NCBI GenBank assembly: GCA_964503885.1
Contig: CAZDCD010000012.1
Coordinates: forward strand, 1-64,000
Length of the DNA: 64,000 nt
Reading direction: 5' to 3'
Source: CAZDCD01 sp964503885
GTDB lineage: Bacteria; Bacteroidota; Bacteroidia; Bacteroidales; UBA10428
Below the pieces are notes generated by a model. It had not been told where the DNA came from. It worked only from the letters and a program-made list of their open reading frames with translations, and searched no databases. The translations under genes and the position numbers were made by a program. Below, piece after piece: positions 1-7,867 of the stretch; the first letter of the stretch is position 1; each line of letters starts with the position of its first letter.

Positions 1-54
1 TGGATAAATATTACCCCATAACATGAAGATCAGTTTATTTTTATTAAAGCAGCC

Positions 55-294
55 TTATTTATATTGCTTATAAAGGTTCAGGAACTCATCGAGCTCCAGA
101 TCGAGGTCTTCACGGATAATCTTACGCATGAGGCCTTTCGGGAGGTATTCGTTCTTGTGCACCGGCACAGTGGTAACCCGGCCATCAGGATGTTTAAGAC
201 GGTGATGGGAGCCATTGACGCGCACCACAATAAATCCGAGCGATTTAAGAAACTTAATAAACTCTTTACCGGAAATTACAGGTAACTGGGGCAT
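55..294 (-). CDS. hicA: HicA-type mRNA interferase toxin
   Basis: A 79-residue basic protein of the HicA/YcfA family. HicA toxins have a double-stranded-RNA-binding-like fold and cleave mRNA when not held by HicB. Visible hallmarks are the N-terminal stretch GKEFIKFLKSLGF, the central GSHHRLKHPDGR containing the catalytic histidine of the family (G-S-H-H), and the PVHKNEYLPKG segment that precedes the last helices. The length is normal for HicA. It starts with ATG 10 bases after the stop of the HicB gene, so the two form an antitoxin-first operon on the minus strand. Family assignment is strong; activity is inferred. Confidence 0.93.
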   Translation of the reverse strand: MPQLPVISGKEFIKFLKSLGFIVVRVNGSHHRLKHPDGRVTTVPVHKNEYLPKGLMRKIIREDLDLELDEFLNLYKQYK

Positions 295-304
295 AAAAAA
301 TACT

Positions 305-556
305 TTATATAGCTGCAGAATTTAAAGAAACCTCCATCTCCCTGAATCCTACAAAACGGTTGATCCCTGATCCCTTTTCCTTCTCTTCCTCGATGCACAT
401 GTCGATCACTTCCCTGATGTTAGTCAGAGCGTCATCGATAGACTTGCCATAAGAATGACAACCCTTAAAAACAGGGCAACTGACAATATAAACATCATCT
501 TCGTCTTGTTCTATAAGGATAGGGAGGTGCAATATTTTTTTATCAGTTATTTTCAT
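305..556 (-). CDS. hicB: HicB-family antitoxin
   Basis: An 83-residue acidic protein of the HicB family, expected to neutralise the HicA toxin encoded just downstream. The partial RNase-H-like HicB fold is visible in the strands LPILIEQDEDDVYIVSCPVFKGCHSYG followed by the helix DDALTNIREVIDMCIEE. There is no obvious C-terminal helix-turn-helix or ribbon-helix-helix domain, so this is a short form and autoregulation may depend on another protein. The ATG at 556 was chosen over an upstream TTG at 562. A fragment of a separate XRE-type regulator gene ends 19 bases upstream. Confidence 0.9.
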   Translation of the reverse strand: MKITDKKILHLPILIEQDEDDVYIVSCPVFKGCHSYGKSIDDALTNIREVIDMCIEEEKEKGSGINRFVGFREMEVSLNSAAI

Positions 557-574
557 AATCAATGTTTTTTGAAT

Positions 575-697
575 TTAAAAAGCAAAAGCCTTTCTTCCTT
601 TAGCATCACGAATAAAAGTATCGATCACATCAAAGAGCGTTTTTTTCTTGTCATCTTCTAGCTTTTCGATCTCTTCGGTGCAAAATCCATTGTAAAA
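575..697 (-). pseudogene. C-terminal relic of an XRE-type helix-turn-helix regulator
   Basis: Minus-strand reading from about 690 down to the TAA at 577-575 gives EEIEKLEDDKKKTLFDVID followed by TFIRDAKGRKAFAF and stop. This resembles the C-terminal tail of XRE-family regulators common in Bacteroidota. An in-frame TAA at 700-698 closes the frame upstream and no ATG, GTG or TTG lies between it and the homologous part, so the DNA-binding domain is gone. It sits directly upstream of hicB and may once have regulated it. The family call comes from the remembered shape of these tails, not from a search. Confidence 0.55.
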
Positions 698-863
698 TTA
701 AAAAAATCTTCCCAATATTGGGAAAAGTGACGAAAATAAACAGTTTCAGAAATATATAAATATATGGAAAAATGGTGGGATAAATTCTTAGGAAAGAAGA
801 TTCCGGAGGACAAATATAGATATAAATGAGCAGTGGATATTTTATACGAAAAATATTCCCGAT

Positions 864-886
864 CGCGCGGATTTGTAATCCGTGCG
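864..886. repeat. Extragenic hairpin, GCGCGGATT family
   Basis: CGCGCGGATT, a three-base loop TGT, then AATCCGTGCG can pair along ten positions with one G:T wobble. The same core GCGCGGATTT recurs in a longer perfect inverted repeat at 1955-1987, so this is probably one copy of a dispersed extragenic palindrome. No terminator-like T run follows on either strand. Confidence 0.6.
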
Positions 887-1256
887 TTTAAACCGCTTCC
901 CTGATTAGATAATAGATTTATTTCGATGCTACCAGTTATCTAATAATCACAAAAAGTTTATATATTGTCCAGACTAGTCATCGAGTCAATATCCCGGTTT
1001 GTGCCGGAATTGTTCTAAATCCTGAAGATTAATAATATTTGAGTACAGGAAATTATGCTGAACTGGAAAAAGTTGATTGAAATTACAAAGATTGATTTTG
1101 CCTGGAAACTTTTAGTACCAGCTAAATAACCTGGAAGGGTTACAAAGGGAGATAAATGAATATCATCCTCTGAAATAACTTGAGGTCACAAATTGTGAGA
1201 TCAAGCTTTGAAGAATACATCAGCCTTAAAGTAGAATTAAACTGATAAAAAAATGT

Positions 1257-1264
1257 TAACTTTG
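1257..1264 (+). promoter_or_regulatory. Bacteroidota -7 box TAACTTTG upstream of the ParE-type module
   Basis: TAACTTTG fits the TAnnTTTG -7 element exactly and ends 18 bases before the ATG at 1283. It overlaps the upstream in-frame ATG at 1253, so a transcript starting about 5-8 bases downstream could not use that codon. This supports 1283 as the antitoxin start. No clear -33 TTTG was found. Confidence 0.55.
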
Positions 1265-1282
1265 TTAAATACAAATGAAATT

Positions 1283-1537
1283 ATGAACGCCGTTGCTATT
1301 AGAAAAAAAATACATGAATATATTGACCATGCAGACGAACGCTTTCTGCGATTGGTTTATAGCATGGTAAAAAGCGAAGAAGATAAAACTGTAACCGATT
1401 TTTTTTCCACCACTGCAGAAGAGATGATTACCAGGGCTAAAACTTCCTTAACATCTGTTGAAGAAGGAAAAACAAGAAATATCCGGGCATTTAAAAAAGA
1501 AATCGACGCGTGGAAAAAAAATCTGGCTTTACGGTAG
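1283..1537 (+). CDS. Antitoxin-like partner of a RelE/ParE toxin
   Basis: An 84-residue mostly helical, charged protein beginning MNAVAIRKKIHEYIDHADER. It directly precedes and overlaps a RelE/ParE-type toxin gene, the usual place for the antitoxin. Similar short helical proteins are frequent toxin partners in Bacteroidota; I see no recognisable DNA-binding motif. An upstream in-frame ATG at 1253 would add ten residues, but it lies inside the probable -7 box, so 1283 is preferred. The last 28 bases overlap the toxin gene in another frame, which suggests translational coupling. The role is inferred mainly from context. Confidence 0.7.
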   Translation: MNAVAIRKKIHEYIDHADERFLRLVYSMVKSEEDKTVTDFFSTTAEEMITRAKTSLTSVEEGKTRNIRAFKKEIDAWKKNLALR

Positions 1538-1857
1538 AGATCACGCCAGAAGCTGAGTTATTTTACATTGAGGTTTTAGAGTACTTCTATAGCCATCATA
1601 GTGAAAAAAGTGCGGACAGAAAATCAAATGAACTTATAAAACAAGCTACATCTTTAGAAAGCAATCCTTCCAGGGGCAGAATAGAAGAACACTTGAGGTT
1701 TTTAGGCAAAGAGCATCGTTACTTACTTTACTACTACACAACCAGGAAAGCGATTAAAATAATTTACTTCATAGATGAATCTGCTAAAACGGTTTATGTT
1801 ACAGATTTTTTCCCTTGTAAAATGAGTGAGAAAAAGATACGCAAGAGAAATCAGTAA
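1510..1857 (+). CDS. RelE/ParE-superfamily toxin
   Basis: A 115-residue protein of the RelE/ParE superfamily, whose members either cleave mRNA on the ribosome or poison DNA gyrase. The pattern is typical: an N-terminal strand VEITPEAEL, two helices, a central SNPSRGRIEEHLRFLGKEHR segment, then the strands YLLYYYTT and KIIYFID and a C-terminal VYVTDFFP strand. The only plausible start is GTG at 1510, inside the antitoxin gene; the first internal ATG is near the C-terminus. A weak start coupled to antitoxin translation would keep toxin yield low. Which toxic activity it has cannot be told from sequence alone. Confidence 0.85.
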   Translation: MEKKSGFTVEITPEAELFYIEVLEYFYSHHSEKSADRKSNELIKQATSLESNPSRGRIEEHLRFLGKEHRYLLYYYTTRKAIKIIYFIDESAKTVYVTDFFPCKMSEKKIRKRNQ

Positions 1858-1954
1858 TATCAGGGGATATCAATACTCATTGACTTACTCCTAAAGCCGC
1901 CCCTCTTAACCATCCCACGATGGCTGTCGCCAAAGCCGGTCAGCCGCTCTCCCG

Positions 1955-1987
1955 CTCGCGCGGATTTGTACCTAAAATCCGCGCGAG
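1955..1987. repeat. 13-base perfect inverted repeat, GCGCGGATTT family
   Basis: CTCGCGCGGATTT (1955-1967) is followed by a seven-base loop and its exact complement AAATCCGCGCGAG (1975-1987). It shares the GCGCGGATT core with the hairpin at 864-886. Neither copy has a downstream T run, so a dispersed palindromic element is more likely than a terminator. Confidence 0.65.
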
Positions 1988-2093
1988 TAAAAAGAGGACT
2001 CAAAGGAATTCACGAAGGACATTAAGAGAAAGGAATGAATATCGAACGCCCCCTCTGTCCGTCGGCCGATGGACTTACCTATCGGTAGACAGG

Positions 2094-2118
2094 TATCTCC
2101 CCACTGATGAGGGAGATA
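2094..2118. repeat. Hairpin TATCTCCC / GGGAGATA
   Basis: An eight-base perfect stem with a nine-base loop, in the same repeat-rich gap. No adjacent T run. Function unknown. Confidence 0.4.
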
Positions 2119-2197
2119 ACAGCAATCAGTAGCCTATACCCACCTAACAGGGAGTTTCCCTTACCTTCAGGAAAGGGCCAGGGAGAGGTGTGTTGAA

Positions 2198-4003
2198 TTA
2201 TTTCACTACCTGCTCCCACCCTGTCCTCGACAAATTGCGGTATATCACCCAGCCATTAGCCAGTGCAATAATCAGGAAAAGCATTCCTTCAAGATATTCT
2301 TTAAAGATGATCTTACCGAAGCCGAACAGGCAGAACATCACCAGCAGGCAGCCGCAGACATAATTGATGAACAGCCGTGAAAATCCGGTGTCGCTGACCA
2401 CTTCCGGAAGCGACCGGGCAATTTCCCGCCACCCCCGTCCGCCCGGATGCACCCGCGTATAAAACTGCCTCAGTTTCGATTCGTCCGTGGGCCTGGTCAG
2501 AAACGTAATAACCAGCCATACGAGCGTCGACCAGGCCACAATGATGATGAGCGAACTTTCATAGCTCATGCGATATTTAAACACCAGGATGGGATAGACA
2601 GCGTACGGGGCGATCATGGCTGCAATTTCCGACCAGGCATTGATCCGCCACCAGAACCACCTGAGGATCAATACCAGTCCGATTCCCCCGCTGCACGCAA
2701 GGATAAATTTCCAGGCATCGCTGATCCGTTCGAACTGGGTGGTAACGAGTATCGACAGAAGAATAAGCAGGTAGGTGGTTATCCTCGATATCTTCACGTA
2801 ATATTTTTCTGTAGCTCCGGGTTTCACAAAAGGCCTGAAAAAATCGTTGATAATGTATGACGTGCCCCAGACGGTCTGCGAGGCGATGGTAGACATATAC
2901 GCCGCCAGAAAGGCTGCCAGAAGCAGTCCCAGTAATCCCGAAGGCAGCAGATCGCGTATAATCATTACATAAGTTGCTGCCTTATCGGGTTCGGAAGGAT
3001 AAATGACAAGCGCTACGAGGGCTACGAGGATCCACGGCCAGGGGCGCAATGCATAATGAGCGATCTGAAACCACAAGGTGGCCAGCAGGGAATGTTTTTC
3101 ATTTTTAGCCGACATCATGCGCTGCGCAATGTATCCTCCCCCTCCGGGTTCGGCTCCGGGATACCAGCTTGCCCACCACTGGATACCAAGATAAGCGATT
3201 ATACCTGTAACTCCCAGCTTCAGCAATCCTCCTGAAGCTGCTCCTGCCGATGTATTGCCCCCCATTTCAGGAAAAAAATCGAATACCCATTTTACCCCGG
3301 CAAGGTTCGATTTCAGTCCGTTTATACCTCCCACATGATGCACTGCAAATATTGCCAGGGCAATGCTTCCGCCCATGGCCATCGTAAACTGAAATGTATC
3401 TGTGATGGACACTCCCCAGAGCCCCGACAGGGAGGAATATACCGCCACAAAGATCATCAGCATGCCTACGACCAGGAGATGGGATGAAAAAACCATTCCG
3501 AGAAAGTGAACCTTTTCCATACCAAAAAGGGTAAGACCGGGAAACATCACCTGAAGAATTTTCACCATCGCCAGGTTTACCCATGCCATGACGATTATAT
3601 TCATCCCGATGCCTATATATAAGGCCCTGAAACCCCTTAAAAAATGAGCAGCTTTGCCGGAGTAACGGATGGAAACAAATTCAGCATCGGTTAAAATATC
3701 GGACCTGCGCCATAACCGTGCAAAGAAAAAAACGGTGAGCATGCCGCCCAGCAGCATATTCCACCAGAGCCAGTTTCCGGCTATACCTTTCTGGGCAACA
3801 AGCTCGGTGACGGCAAGCGGTGTATCGGCTGCAAAGGTCGTGGCGACCATGCTCGTACCGGCAATATACCACGGCAGGTTCCTCCCCGAAAGAAAAAAAT
3901 CGCTCGTGCTCTTGCCGGCTTTCATGGCCATATAAATACTGATGCCCATGCTGACAAGAAAATACAGGAGAATGATTATCCAGTCAATAGATTGCATGTT
4001 CAT
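2198..4003 (-). CDS. Sodium:solute symporter (SSS family)
   Basis: A 601-residue polytopic inner-membrane protein of the sodium:solute symporter family, which couples sodium entry to uptake of sugars, amino acids or vitamins. The start is typical: a first membrane helix (about residues 8-28), then MAMKAGKSTSDFFLSGRNLP and the unwound TM2 region containing ATTFAADTPL. About 13-14 hydrophobic segments follow, ending with a C-terminal helix before residue 600. The substrate cannot be read from the sequence. ATG at 4003 or 3997 could start it. A small lipoprotein gene lies 120 bases upstream on the same strand. Confidence 0.88.
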   Translation of the reverse strand: MNMQSIDWIIILLYFLVSMGISIYMAMKAGKSTSDFFLSGRNLPWYIAGTSMVATTFAADTPLAVTELVAQKGIAGNWLWWNMLLGGMLTVFFFARLWRRSDILTDAEFVSIRYSGKAAHFLRGFRALYIGIGMNIIVMAWVNLAMVKILQVMFPGLTLFGMEKVHFLGMVFSSHLLVVGMLMIFVAVYSSLSGLWGVSITDTFQFTMAMGGSIALAIFAVHHVGGINGLKSNLAGVKWVFDFFPEMGGNTSAGAASGGLLKLGVTGIIAYLGIQWWASWYPGAEPGGGGYIAQRMMSAKNEKHSLLATLWFQIAHYALRPWPWILVALVALVIYPSEPDKAATYVMIIRDLLPSGLLGLLLAAFLAAYMSTIASQTVWGTSYIINDFFRPFVKPGATEKYYVKISRITTYLLILLSILVTTQFERISDAWKFILACSGGIGLVLILRWFWWRINAWSEIAAMIAPYAVYPILVFKYRMSYESSLIIIVAWSTLVWLVITFLTRPTDESKLRQFYTRVHPGGRGWREIARSLPEVVSDTGFSRLFINYVCGCLLVMFCLFGFGKIIFKEYLEGMLFLIIALANGWVIYRNLSRTGWEQVVK

Positions 4004-4123
4004 ACTGCGTACAATGTGAAGTTGACAGTACGAACCTAGTGAAACAACTTTATATTTTCAGGTATTGAACGGGTTATTTTTCAGAAAATAGTGAACACCA
4101 TATTGCCTGCAATAGCAAAGGCT

Positions 4124-4687
4124 TTATTCACAATTCTGGAAGATATCCCCGTAGGAGATATCGGCATCGTTCAGCAATCCCACAAAATCACCGGTCACAG
4201 TATAGGTATTGTCCAGGTCATCCTCGATCGACAGGTTAAATTCAAACCGGTATTTGTCCCCTTCCTTTGTTACATCAAGTGTTCCTTCAATGACCATATA
4301 GTCACAGAAGGTCAGGCCACCGGTCAAAGTACCGGCATCATCATATACAAGCGAAGACCCTATTTTTACCCAGGTGAAATCACCACCTCCTTCGGGCTGG
4401 AAATCATAAGTGTATGTGCCTTCCACGATCATCTCCGGACTTGTGGAATACAATTTCAGCACCATAAAATGTTCGGGCCGGCTGATATCCGAAGATTTAA
4501 GCCTGATCCAGTATATGCTGTTGGATTCGCTCGATGTGATGATCGTATCGATCTGGCCATAGGCAAGTACAACGGATTGTCCGTTGATAACCAGATGCCC
4601 CGGATCCTCGGATTTATCTTTTGAACAGGAGTTTATTACGGCAATTAGCCCTAACCCCATTGTGAGAATAAACAGTGTCTTTTTCAT
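4124..4687 (-). CDS. Uncharacterised small lipoprotein
   Basis: A 187-residue protein with a signal peptide ending in the lipobox INSC at about residue 21 followed by SKDKSEDPG, so it should be a lipoprotein. The mature part is rich in alternating hydrophobic and polar strands (for example YWIRLKSSD, MVIEGTLDVTKEGDKYRFEF, YTVTGDFVG), suggesting an all-beta fold, and has two further cysteines. I do not recognise a family. It lies upstream of, and on the same strand as, the sodium symporter, so the two may be co-transcribed. Confidence 0.8.
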   Translation of the reverse strand: MKKTLFILTMGLGLIAVINSCSKDKSEDPGHLVINGQSVVLAYGQIDTIITSSESNSIYWIRLKSSDISRPEHFMVLKLYSTSPEMIVEGTYTYDFQPEGGGDFTWVKIGSSLVYDDAGTLTGGLTFCDYMVIEGTLDVTKEGDKYRFEFNLSIEDDLDNTYTVTGDFVGLLNDADISYGDIFQNCE

Positions 4688-4993
4688 TTTTTTATGTAGT
4701 TAAGTTAAGAAATCGGGTATCGCTGTAATTCAGCTCCCTTAATTTAGATGCCACTTATTGAAAAAGGTTTAATATATGCTATTTTCCATTCTATAATCTT
4801 CATCTTTTTTACCTTGGATGAGAAAAGGATTAAAAGCTTAAGTCCTTTCTTACATCGAATTCACCTTAATTTACGAAATATAACGGAAATATGTTCCATA
4901 CCGGCCGGAAATTCATCAGGGATTCAAAAATAGGAGAACTGTCATCAAATTCTACGCAATTATGACCTAAATTTGTGAAAATCCAAAAATTCA
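4688..4993. other. Divergent intergenic region
   Basis: This AT-rich gap separates the minus-strand lipoprotein gene from the plus-strand peptidase gene and must hold both promoters. A 61-codon frame at 4748-4933 has no recognisable protein character and is not accepted. TAAATTTG at 4968-4975 fits the -7 consensus for the peptidase gene; no good -33 partner is visible. Confidence 0.5.
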
Positions 4994-6637
4994 ATGAACA
5001 TGCATAATTCTATTCTGAAGCTGGCATCAGCACTGGTTTTAATTCCGGTCCTGTCATGCACCAATGCTTCCAAAAAACAGGGTGAACCCGCAAATGATCT
5101 AACAATGAAACTAAATGATTTTGTGACTTTTACGTTAACAACCGATATGAGTAAGCTTTCCGAAAAAGAAAAAGAGATGATACCCCTGCTGATTCAAATT
5201 GCCGGGCTGATGGACGATATATTCTGGATCGAAGCGTATGGAGACAAAAATGAACTGATTGCAAAACTGGATGATGAAACCCAAAAAAAGTTCGTTGAGA
5301 TCAATTACGGCCCCTGGGAACGGATGAACGGGAACAAACCCTTTATCGAAGGAGTGGGAGAAAAACCGCTGGGTGCAAACTTTTATCCGACAGATATGAC
5401 GAAGGAAGAATTTGAAGAATTCGAGGCACCTGATAAAACAAGCCTGTATACCATTCTCAGACGAAACGATGACGGTTCGCTGAGGACCATACCCTACCAT
5501 GTGGTATTTGCCGACAAGATCGAAAAGGCGGCTGACCTGCTCGATAAGGCTGCAGAGCTGGCAGAAGATCCGGGATTAAAAAATTACCTTGCATTGCGTG
5601 CAAAGGCATTACGGACAGATGCGTATTACGAAAGCGACCTTGCCTGGATGGATATGAAGAACAACCGCATCGATTTTGTTGTCGGCCCTGTTGAGACTTA
5701 TGAAGACCAGCTTTTCGGGTACAAGGCCTCTCATGAAGCCTACATTCTCGTGAAAGATATGGAATGGAGCCAGAGGCTGGCCAAATATACAACACTATTA
5801 CCGAAGCTCCAGACGGAGCTTCCCGTGGCTGAAAAATATAAAAAAGAGATGCCAGGCACCGATTCCGATCTGAATGCTTACGATGTGATCTATTATGCGG
5901 GCGACTGCAATGCCGGCAGCAAAACCATTGCCATAAACCTGCCGAACGATGAACGGGTAACCCTGGTAAAAGGAAGCCGCAGGCTGCAGCTTAAAAATTC
6001 GATGCAGGCCAAATTCGACAAAATATTAATCCCCATAGCTAAAGTGCTCATCGTTCCCGGACAGCTCGATCACATTACATTTGATGCTTTTTTTGCCAAT
6101 ACCATGTTTCATGAGGTAGCACACGGACTTGGGCCGGTAAATACAATAACGGGTAAGGGCACTGTCCGTGAAGCACTGAAGGACACATACTCTTCATTTG
6201 AGGAAGGCAAAGCCGATATCCTGGGACTTTTTCTGGTGGCAAAGCTGAATGAGATGAACGAATTCGAAATCAACCTTATGGACAACTACACCACTTTCTT
6301 AGCCGGTATCTTCAGGTCCATCCGGTTCGGAGCCTCGAGTGCCCATGGAAAAGCAAACCTGATACGGTTCAATTATTTTAAGGAAAAGGGGGCATTTACC
6401 GTCGACAGTGCAGGAAGGTATTCGGTAAATTTCGATGCCATGCAGGATGCCGTAAACAGCTTGTCCGACCTGATCATTACCATACAGGGAGACGGCGATT
6501 ACCAGAAAGCTAATGAAGTGATTGAAAAATACGGGGTGATGGACGATCAGCTTAAGGCTGCATTGAAAAAGGTCGAAGAAAATGATATTCCCGTTGATAT
6601 TGTTTTCAACCAGGGACTGAAAGTCCTGGGATTGTAA
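4994..6637 (+). CDS. M49-like (dipeptidyl-peptidase III family) zinc metallopeptidase lipoprotein
   Basis: A 547-residue protein with a lipoprotein signal (lipobox VLSC near residue 22). The centre carries HEVAHGLGP and, about 30 residues later, EEGKADILG, matching the HExxH...EExxAD zinc-site layout of the M49-like group that also includes plant Nudix-DPP3 fusions. Classical dipeptidyl peptidase III has HExxGH, one residue longer, and a wider gap to the glutamate, so this is a variant subfamily. A peptide-cleaving role in the periplasm or at the outer membrane is inferred. It may start at 4994 or 5000. The esterase gene follows on the same strand after 82 bases. Confidence 0.78.
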   Translation: MNMHNSILKLASALVLIPVLSCTNASKKQGEPANDLTMKLNDFVTFTLTTDMSKLSEKEKEMIPLLIQIAGLMDDIFWIEAYGDKNELIAKLDDETQKKFVEINYGPWERMNGNKPFIEGVGEKPLGANFYPTDMTKEEFEEFEAPDKTSLYTILRRNDDGSLRTIPYHVVFADKIEKAADLLDKAAELAEDPGLKNYLALRAKALRTDAYYESDLAWMDMKNNRIDFVVGPVETYEDQLFGYKASHEAYILVKDMEWSQRLAKYTTLLPKLQTELPVAEKYKKEMPGTDSDLNAYDVIYYAGDCNAGSKTIAINLPNDERVTLVKGSRRLQLKNSMQAKFDKILIPIAKVLIVPGQLDHITFDAFFANTMFHEVAHGLGPVNTITGKGTVREALKDTYSSFEEGKADILGLFLVAKLNEMNEFEINLMDNYTTFLAGIFRSIRFGASSAHGKANLIRFNYFKEKGAFTVDSAGRYSVNFDAMQDAVNSLSDLIITIQGDGDYQKANEVIEKYGVMDDQLKAALKKVEENDIPVDIVFNQGLKVLGL

Positions 6638-6719
6638 GGCAGGTCAGAAAGCCGGGAAGAACCCTGTCTGAGACAACCTGTCAAAACAGAACATTACTAT
6701 AAAAGCTTTCATCCGCGCT

Positions 6720-7508
6720 ATGAAACACTTCTTTATATTTCTGTTCAGCTTATCATGGTTATTGGTAAGCGGGCAGGATCAGGTTATCCTGAAATCGGAT
6801 CACATTCCCGGAAATGATACGGTATGGATCTTTACCCCTTCAGATTATGATACATCTCTGAAATATCCTGCGGTTTATCTGTTACACGGATGGTCAGGCA
6901 GTTACCGGTCATGGAGCAGGCTTGCCGATCTCAGCGAATATGCCGACCGGTACTGTTGCGTTATAATCTGTCCCGATGGTTTTTACGACTCGTATTATCT
7001 CGAAAGTCCTGTATTTTCAGACTGGCATTACGAAAGTTTTTTTGTGGATGAACTATATCCTGAAATGCTGACAAGATATGCAATTGACAGTTCCAGAATA
7101 GTCATTTCCGGATTAAGCATGGGCGGAGAGGGTGCCATGTATCTTTTCCTTAGAAATCCGGGCCTTTTCCTGAGTGCAGGCAGTACAAGCGGGGTAATGG
7201 ATCTGAGCAATTCCTCCAACCGGGATGCAGCATTGTCGAGGTTGCTCGGCGAGTATGCAACGCATAAAACAATTTTTGCAGAACATTCGCCGGTAAACCT
7301 GCTCGTAAACATCAGTAATACAGATAAACAGATACTATTTGATTGCGGGTCGGAGGATTACCTGTATGTGTGCAACAATGCATTCAGAAAAAAATGCGAT
7401 GAATTGCACATACCGGCGACATACATCTCACAACCCGGCAGCCATAACAGCGATTACTGGAAAAAATCCATCCGGTGCCATTTTGAATTCTTCAGGTCGC
7501 TGTGGTAA
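6720..7508 (+). CDS. Secreted alpha/beta-hydrolase esterase (esterase D / feruloyl-esterase type)
   Basis: A 262-residue protein with a signal peptide ending near SGQ (residue 19). The fold is that of the esterase-D/PF00756 group: PAVYLLHGWSGSYRSW oxyanion-hole region, nucleophile elbow GLSMGG, acid in FDCGSEDYLY and catalytic histidine in GSHNSDYW. These enzymes cleave acyl or feruloyl esters. It follows the M49-like peptidase gene on the same strand and has no carbohydrate neighbours here, so the substrate is open. Confidence 0.85.
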   Translation: MKHFFIFLFSLSWLLVSGQDQVILKSDHIPGNDTVWIFTPSDYDTSLKYPAVYLLHGWSGSYRSWSRLADLSEYADRYCCVIICPDGFYDSYYLESPVFSDWHYESFFVDELYPEMLTRYAIDSSRIVISGLSMGGEGAMYLFLRNPGLFLSAGSTSGVMDLSNSSNRDAALSRLLGEYATHKTIFAEHSPVNLLVNISNTDKQILFDCGSEDYLYVCNNAFRKKCDELHIPATYISQPGSHNSDYWKKSIRCHFEFFRSLW

Positions 7509-7867
7509 AAGTTGTAATAAGGAATTGAATGTAGTTATGCATGCTCCATGTGGGAGCGAAGCGAAGATTTCGCCAAAGGCGGGGGTCGAACGCCGCATGC
7601 CGAATTCAGCATCGTGATCAGCCTGATTTCATTTTTTTTCACTGTTGAAAATATTACCTCCAAACATAATTCCAGTTGATTAATTATCGTGGGATGATAA
7701 TTGAATTATCTAATGACGATAATTAATTATCGTGAAACGATAACTTTTTTCAGCAGTTTTCAGGATTAACTACTATCCCGTGCAGCAGCTTCTTTTTAAT
7801 CCATCGCATGCATGGCATTGCCAATTTCACAAAAGTTACTAATTTTCCCTCTCAAAGCTTTCGCTGC
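7509..7867. other. Intergenic region with GC-rich hairpins and a TTATCGT array
   Basis: The left part (7543-7605) is GC-rich and folds into successive short hairpins: GCTCC/GGAGC (7543-7557), GCGAA/TTCGC (7561-7573) and GGCG/CGCC near 7578-7593. It looks like a dispersed extragenic element. The right part holds the TTATCGT array described separately. An in-frame ATG at 7808 belongs to the following gene's frame but is probably upstream of its true start. Confidence 0.55.
7682..7743. promoter_or_regulatory. Cluster of TTATCGT palindromes, candidate operator of the downstream symporter
   Basis: Within 62 bases there is AATTATC (7682-7688) / GATAATT (7696-7702), then the 18-base perfect palindrome ACGATAATTAATTATCGT (7716-7733), which shares its right half with TTATCGT-GAA-ACGATAA (7727-7743). 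This gives repeated half-sites in alternating orientation, ending 125 bases before the symporter ATG. That is what a cooperative dimeric repressor or activator site looks like; no T run follows, so a terminator is unlikely. Confidence 0.5.

Larger units (their letters stand above)
698..1282. other. Intergenic stretch with small inverted repeats
   Basis: No convincing gene was found. It holds a 22-codon open frame at 764-829 with no support, the hairpin at 864-886, a 9-base inverted repeat ATTAGATAA (904-912) / TTATCTAAT (936-944), a short palindrome TCACAA-A-TTGTGA at 1186-1198, and the putative promoter of the ParE-type module at its right end. Several short frames around 1050-1220 look like decayed coding DNA, but I could not assign a family. 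Confidence 0.5.
1858..2197. other. Intergenic stretch rich in extragenic hairpins
   Basis: The frame at 1920-2132 is driven by repeat sequence and is not accepted as a gene. The stretch contains the long GCGCGGATTT inverted repeat at 1955-1987, a stem TATCTCCC (2094-2101) / GGGAGATA (2111-2118), and a GC-richer tail around 2150-2190 with a CCTT/AAGG stem. It separates the ParE-type module from the convergent symporter gene. Confidence 0.55.

Noticed and set aside
764..829. A 21-residue open frame MEKWWDKFLGKKIPEDKYRYK-like with ATG and stop
   Set aside because: Too short, no ribosome-binding or promoter support and no neighbour; could be chance.
864..886. Reading the GCGCGGATT hairpin as a terminator
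   Set aside because: No T run on either strand and no gene ends close by.
1920..2132. 70-codon plus-strand frame
   Set aside because: Composed largely of the palindromic repeats of this gap; Arg/Ser/Pro-rich composition is not protein-like for this genome.
4091..4624. 177-codon plus-strand frame
   Set aside because: Shadow of the lipoprotein gene on the minus strand, which has a signal peptide, lipobox and normal composition.
4748..4933. 61-codon plus-strand frame in the divergent gap
   Set aside because: No family features and occupies the region needed for promoters.
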